Origin: Biomphalaria glabrata
Lineage: Eukaryota; Mollusca; Gastropoda; Planorbidae
DNA: 64,000 bases
Direction: 5' to 3'
NCBI RefSeq assembly: GCF_947242115.1
Contig: NC_074711.1
Coordinates: forward strand, 59,741,809 to 59,805,808
A program made the position numbers and the translations under genes. Under the pieces are notes generated by a model. It was not told the origin of the DNA and did no database searches. It worked only from the letters and a program-made list of their open reading frames with translations. Of the stretch, positions 62,480-64,000 are shown piece by piece; positions within the stretch are counted from its first letter, which is position 1; every line of letters begins with the position of its first letter.

Positions 62480-62720
62480 TTGGGGTTAGGGCTTGGAGAT
62501 GGAAGGCCCAGTTGAGATCTGAATGGAGGGATGTGTATAAGCAGGCCATATCCCTCCACGGGCTGTAGCACCACTGGGATGGATGGATGGTATGAACTTC
62601 TTATAGTCCAACAGTCAGGCTGGGCAGGGCACGTATCCCGTATGGGTAACGAGCATATTGTTTTGCGTAACAGAGGTGTCCCATGGAAACGTTTCTTTAG
62701 AAAACTAATGCAATGATTTA
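62480..62720 (+). mobile_element. LINE tail fragments, rearranged
   Basis: AWRWKAQLRSEWRDVYKQAI (62491-62568, followed by a stop) is a LINE C-terminus like that at 39125. GWAGHVSRMGNEHIV (62610-62660) is normally upstream of it. The order is reversed, so two pieces are joined. Confidence 0.65.
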
Positions 62721-63360
62721 AGTCTATTAAGAAAAAATGCGCCATTTTACTTTGTCACAAAGTGCCTGTTTTACCCTATAACGTAGAGATTTGCGTCACT
62801 TGATGTTTCGTACTAAAGCCATAATGAATATACTAATTCCATAATTAAATGTTTGAACGTAACCACCAAAGAAGTTACACTGCAAAGACTTTCTTCTAAG
62901 CCAGTAATAGTAGACCTACAATAGTTTTACAAAAAAAATGGATTGTAAAACTATAAGACGGATGTGAGCTGTGGTTTGTCTAGACTATAGAAGGACTTAA
63001 GAGACTTTATATTTAATCGCCATGTATAATTACATTTAGAACTAACAGAACACTAAATGTAACTCTTCAGATTAGTAGTATTTATATGATCGTTCATTTT
63101 CGTAATTACAAAAATATTCCCAAAATGACTTAGGAAATTATTTAACCGAGCTAGGATCGGTCATCCAGGTACTAACCATAAACAGACCTTGGCAAATGTA
63201 TTCGATTTATTTGTTTCCCCTAATAAATCAATCTACATAAGTGTTTGTACAAGTGGTACCTCTTTTGTAGAACCAAAACTACAAGAGCGAAAATAAAATA
63301 TTGGTACAAAAAAATATGATAGTAAATTTTGGAAGAGAAATTGAAATGTATTTTTTTTAG
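62721..63360. other. AT-rich stretch without a gene
   Basis: I see no recognisable gene, RNA or repeat here. Confidence 0.5.
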
Positions 63361-63545
63361 ACATTGTTGGCTGCTTGGTCGTGCGGTTTGCGCGCTGGAC
63401 TGTCGTTCGGATTTATCGATGGTCGAGGGTTCAAATCCTGCCCGCTCCCATCCCCCGTCGTCCTGCGGGAGGTTTGGACTAGGAAGTAAACTATCTTCAA
63501 CTCTGAAGGAACATCCGAAACATGTAAAACATTTTAAATTTTACA
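63361..63545 (+). mobile_element. tRNA-derived SINE-B
   Basis: GCTTGGTCGTGCGGTTTGCG (A-box region), GAGGGTTCAAATCCTGCCCG (B box) and the tail CTTCAACTCTGAAGGAACAT. It is the clearest copy of the family in the window. Confidence 0.87.
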
Positions 63546-63599
63546 AATTGAAACTAATATTTATCAATTGCACTTTAATACTTCAATTGTAAATCATTT

Positions 63600-63770
63600 G
63601 ATAGTGCAACTTTCATGGTTAAAGCGTGCTCACAACGTTATGATCTTGTCTCCTATATGTGGATGAAAGGGGGGGGTATCATGGAGAAGGTTTTCCTGCT
63701 GCCTTTAGGCCTTCAGCAAACACAACTCAGCCCAAGTAGAATTTGATAGATAGCCAAGCCACTCAGCAGC
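63600..63770 (+). repeat. repeat family C copy
   Basis: TTCATGGTTAAAGCGTGCTC, a G tract, GGAGAAGGTTTTCCTGCTGC, CTTTAGGCCTTCAGCAAACA and ATAGCCAAGCCA align with 11515-11785. Confidence 0.7.
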
Positions 63771-64000
63771 ACATCTGACCTCATATACTTTACAGTAAGA
63801 ACAATGCATAAAATGTTACGTACAAGTAACTTCTTTCCTAAGTCGCTTCATAATGAACAAAGGAAAACATTTGAAGTAAAGAAAACAAAACAAAACTAGA
63901 CGTTGAAAGACAAAAGATATGACTATTCTTATGTTTGATTTCAATGATTTTCGAATGTGCTAATTGATGACTCTCTTCACCTTTAAGTACAACTTTTCAA

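Overview
This window is intron-rich, AT-rich animal DNA. It has canonical GT-AG splice sites, phase-matched exons separated by kilobase introns, tRNA-derived SINEs, LINE fragments, hAT-like and Helitron-like DNA transposons, a solo LTR and many minisatellites. Protein and repeat style suggest a mollusc, most likely a freshwater pulmonate snail (Biomphalaria/Bulinus-like). The species is an inference, not shown directly.

Only three protein-coding genes can be supported. (1) A + strand gene of ten exons (8637-16993) encodes a 386-residue SLC25A46-type mitochondrial outer-membrane carrier-family protein; every exon junction keeps the frame. (2) Gene A, - strand, eight exons (33579 down to 21413), encodes an 886-residue secreted protein: signal peptide, two von Willebrand factor A (vWA) domains with intact metal-site motifs, a third vWA-like domain that has lost its metal site, and a long Thr/Ser-rich mucin-like tail. 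(3) Gene B, - strand, five exons (55234 down to 40224), encodes a 551-residue paralogue with one vWA domain and a Thr/Ser-rich tail built from 39-residue repeats. A and B share a signal-peptide exon ending in Ala-Lys, a 234-nt exon 2, the same phase pattern and the same C-terminus (YVEPN-stop). They are a local tandem duplicate family. SLC25A46 and gene A converge tail to tail.

Layout: 1-490 possible LTR fossil; 1844-3611 inverted-repeat DNA element with 8-bp target duplication; 3640-5800 L1/Tx1-type LINE; 7600-8270 LINE 3' end; 8637-16993 SLC25A46; 17-21.4 kb 3' flank and intergenic; 21.4-33.6 kb gene A, whose introns hold a 44-bp satellite made from a SINE tail and a 25-bp satellite; 33.6-40.2 kb intergenic; 40.2-55.2 kb gene B, whose introns hold a 51-bp array, a 2-kb solo LTR, a 1.2-kb hAT-like element, a 1-kb Helitron, a palindromic microsatellite, a 780-bp hAT-like element and a 50-bp array; 55.2-64 kb intergenic, dominated by a 3.4-kb array of a 35-bp unit and by LINE, SINE and Helitron-like pieces.

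The most interesting biology is the two-gene vWA/mucin-like locus, with modular gain of vWA domains, metal-site decay and fast-changing tails around a fixed C-terminus. Next are the mobile elements whose ends and target duplications can be read to the base.
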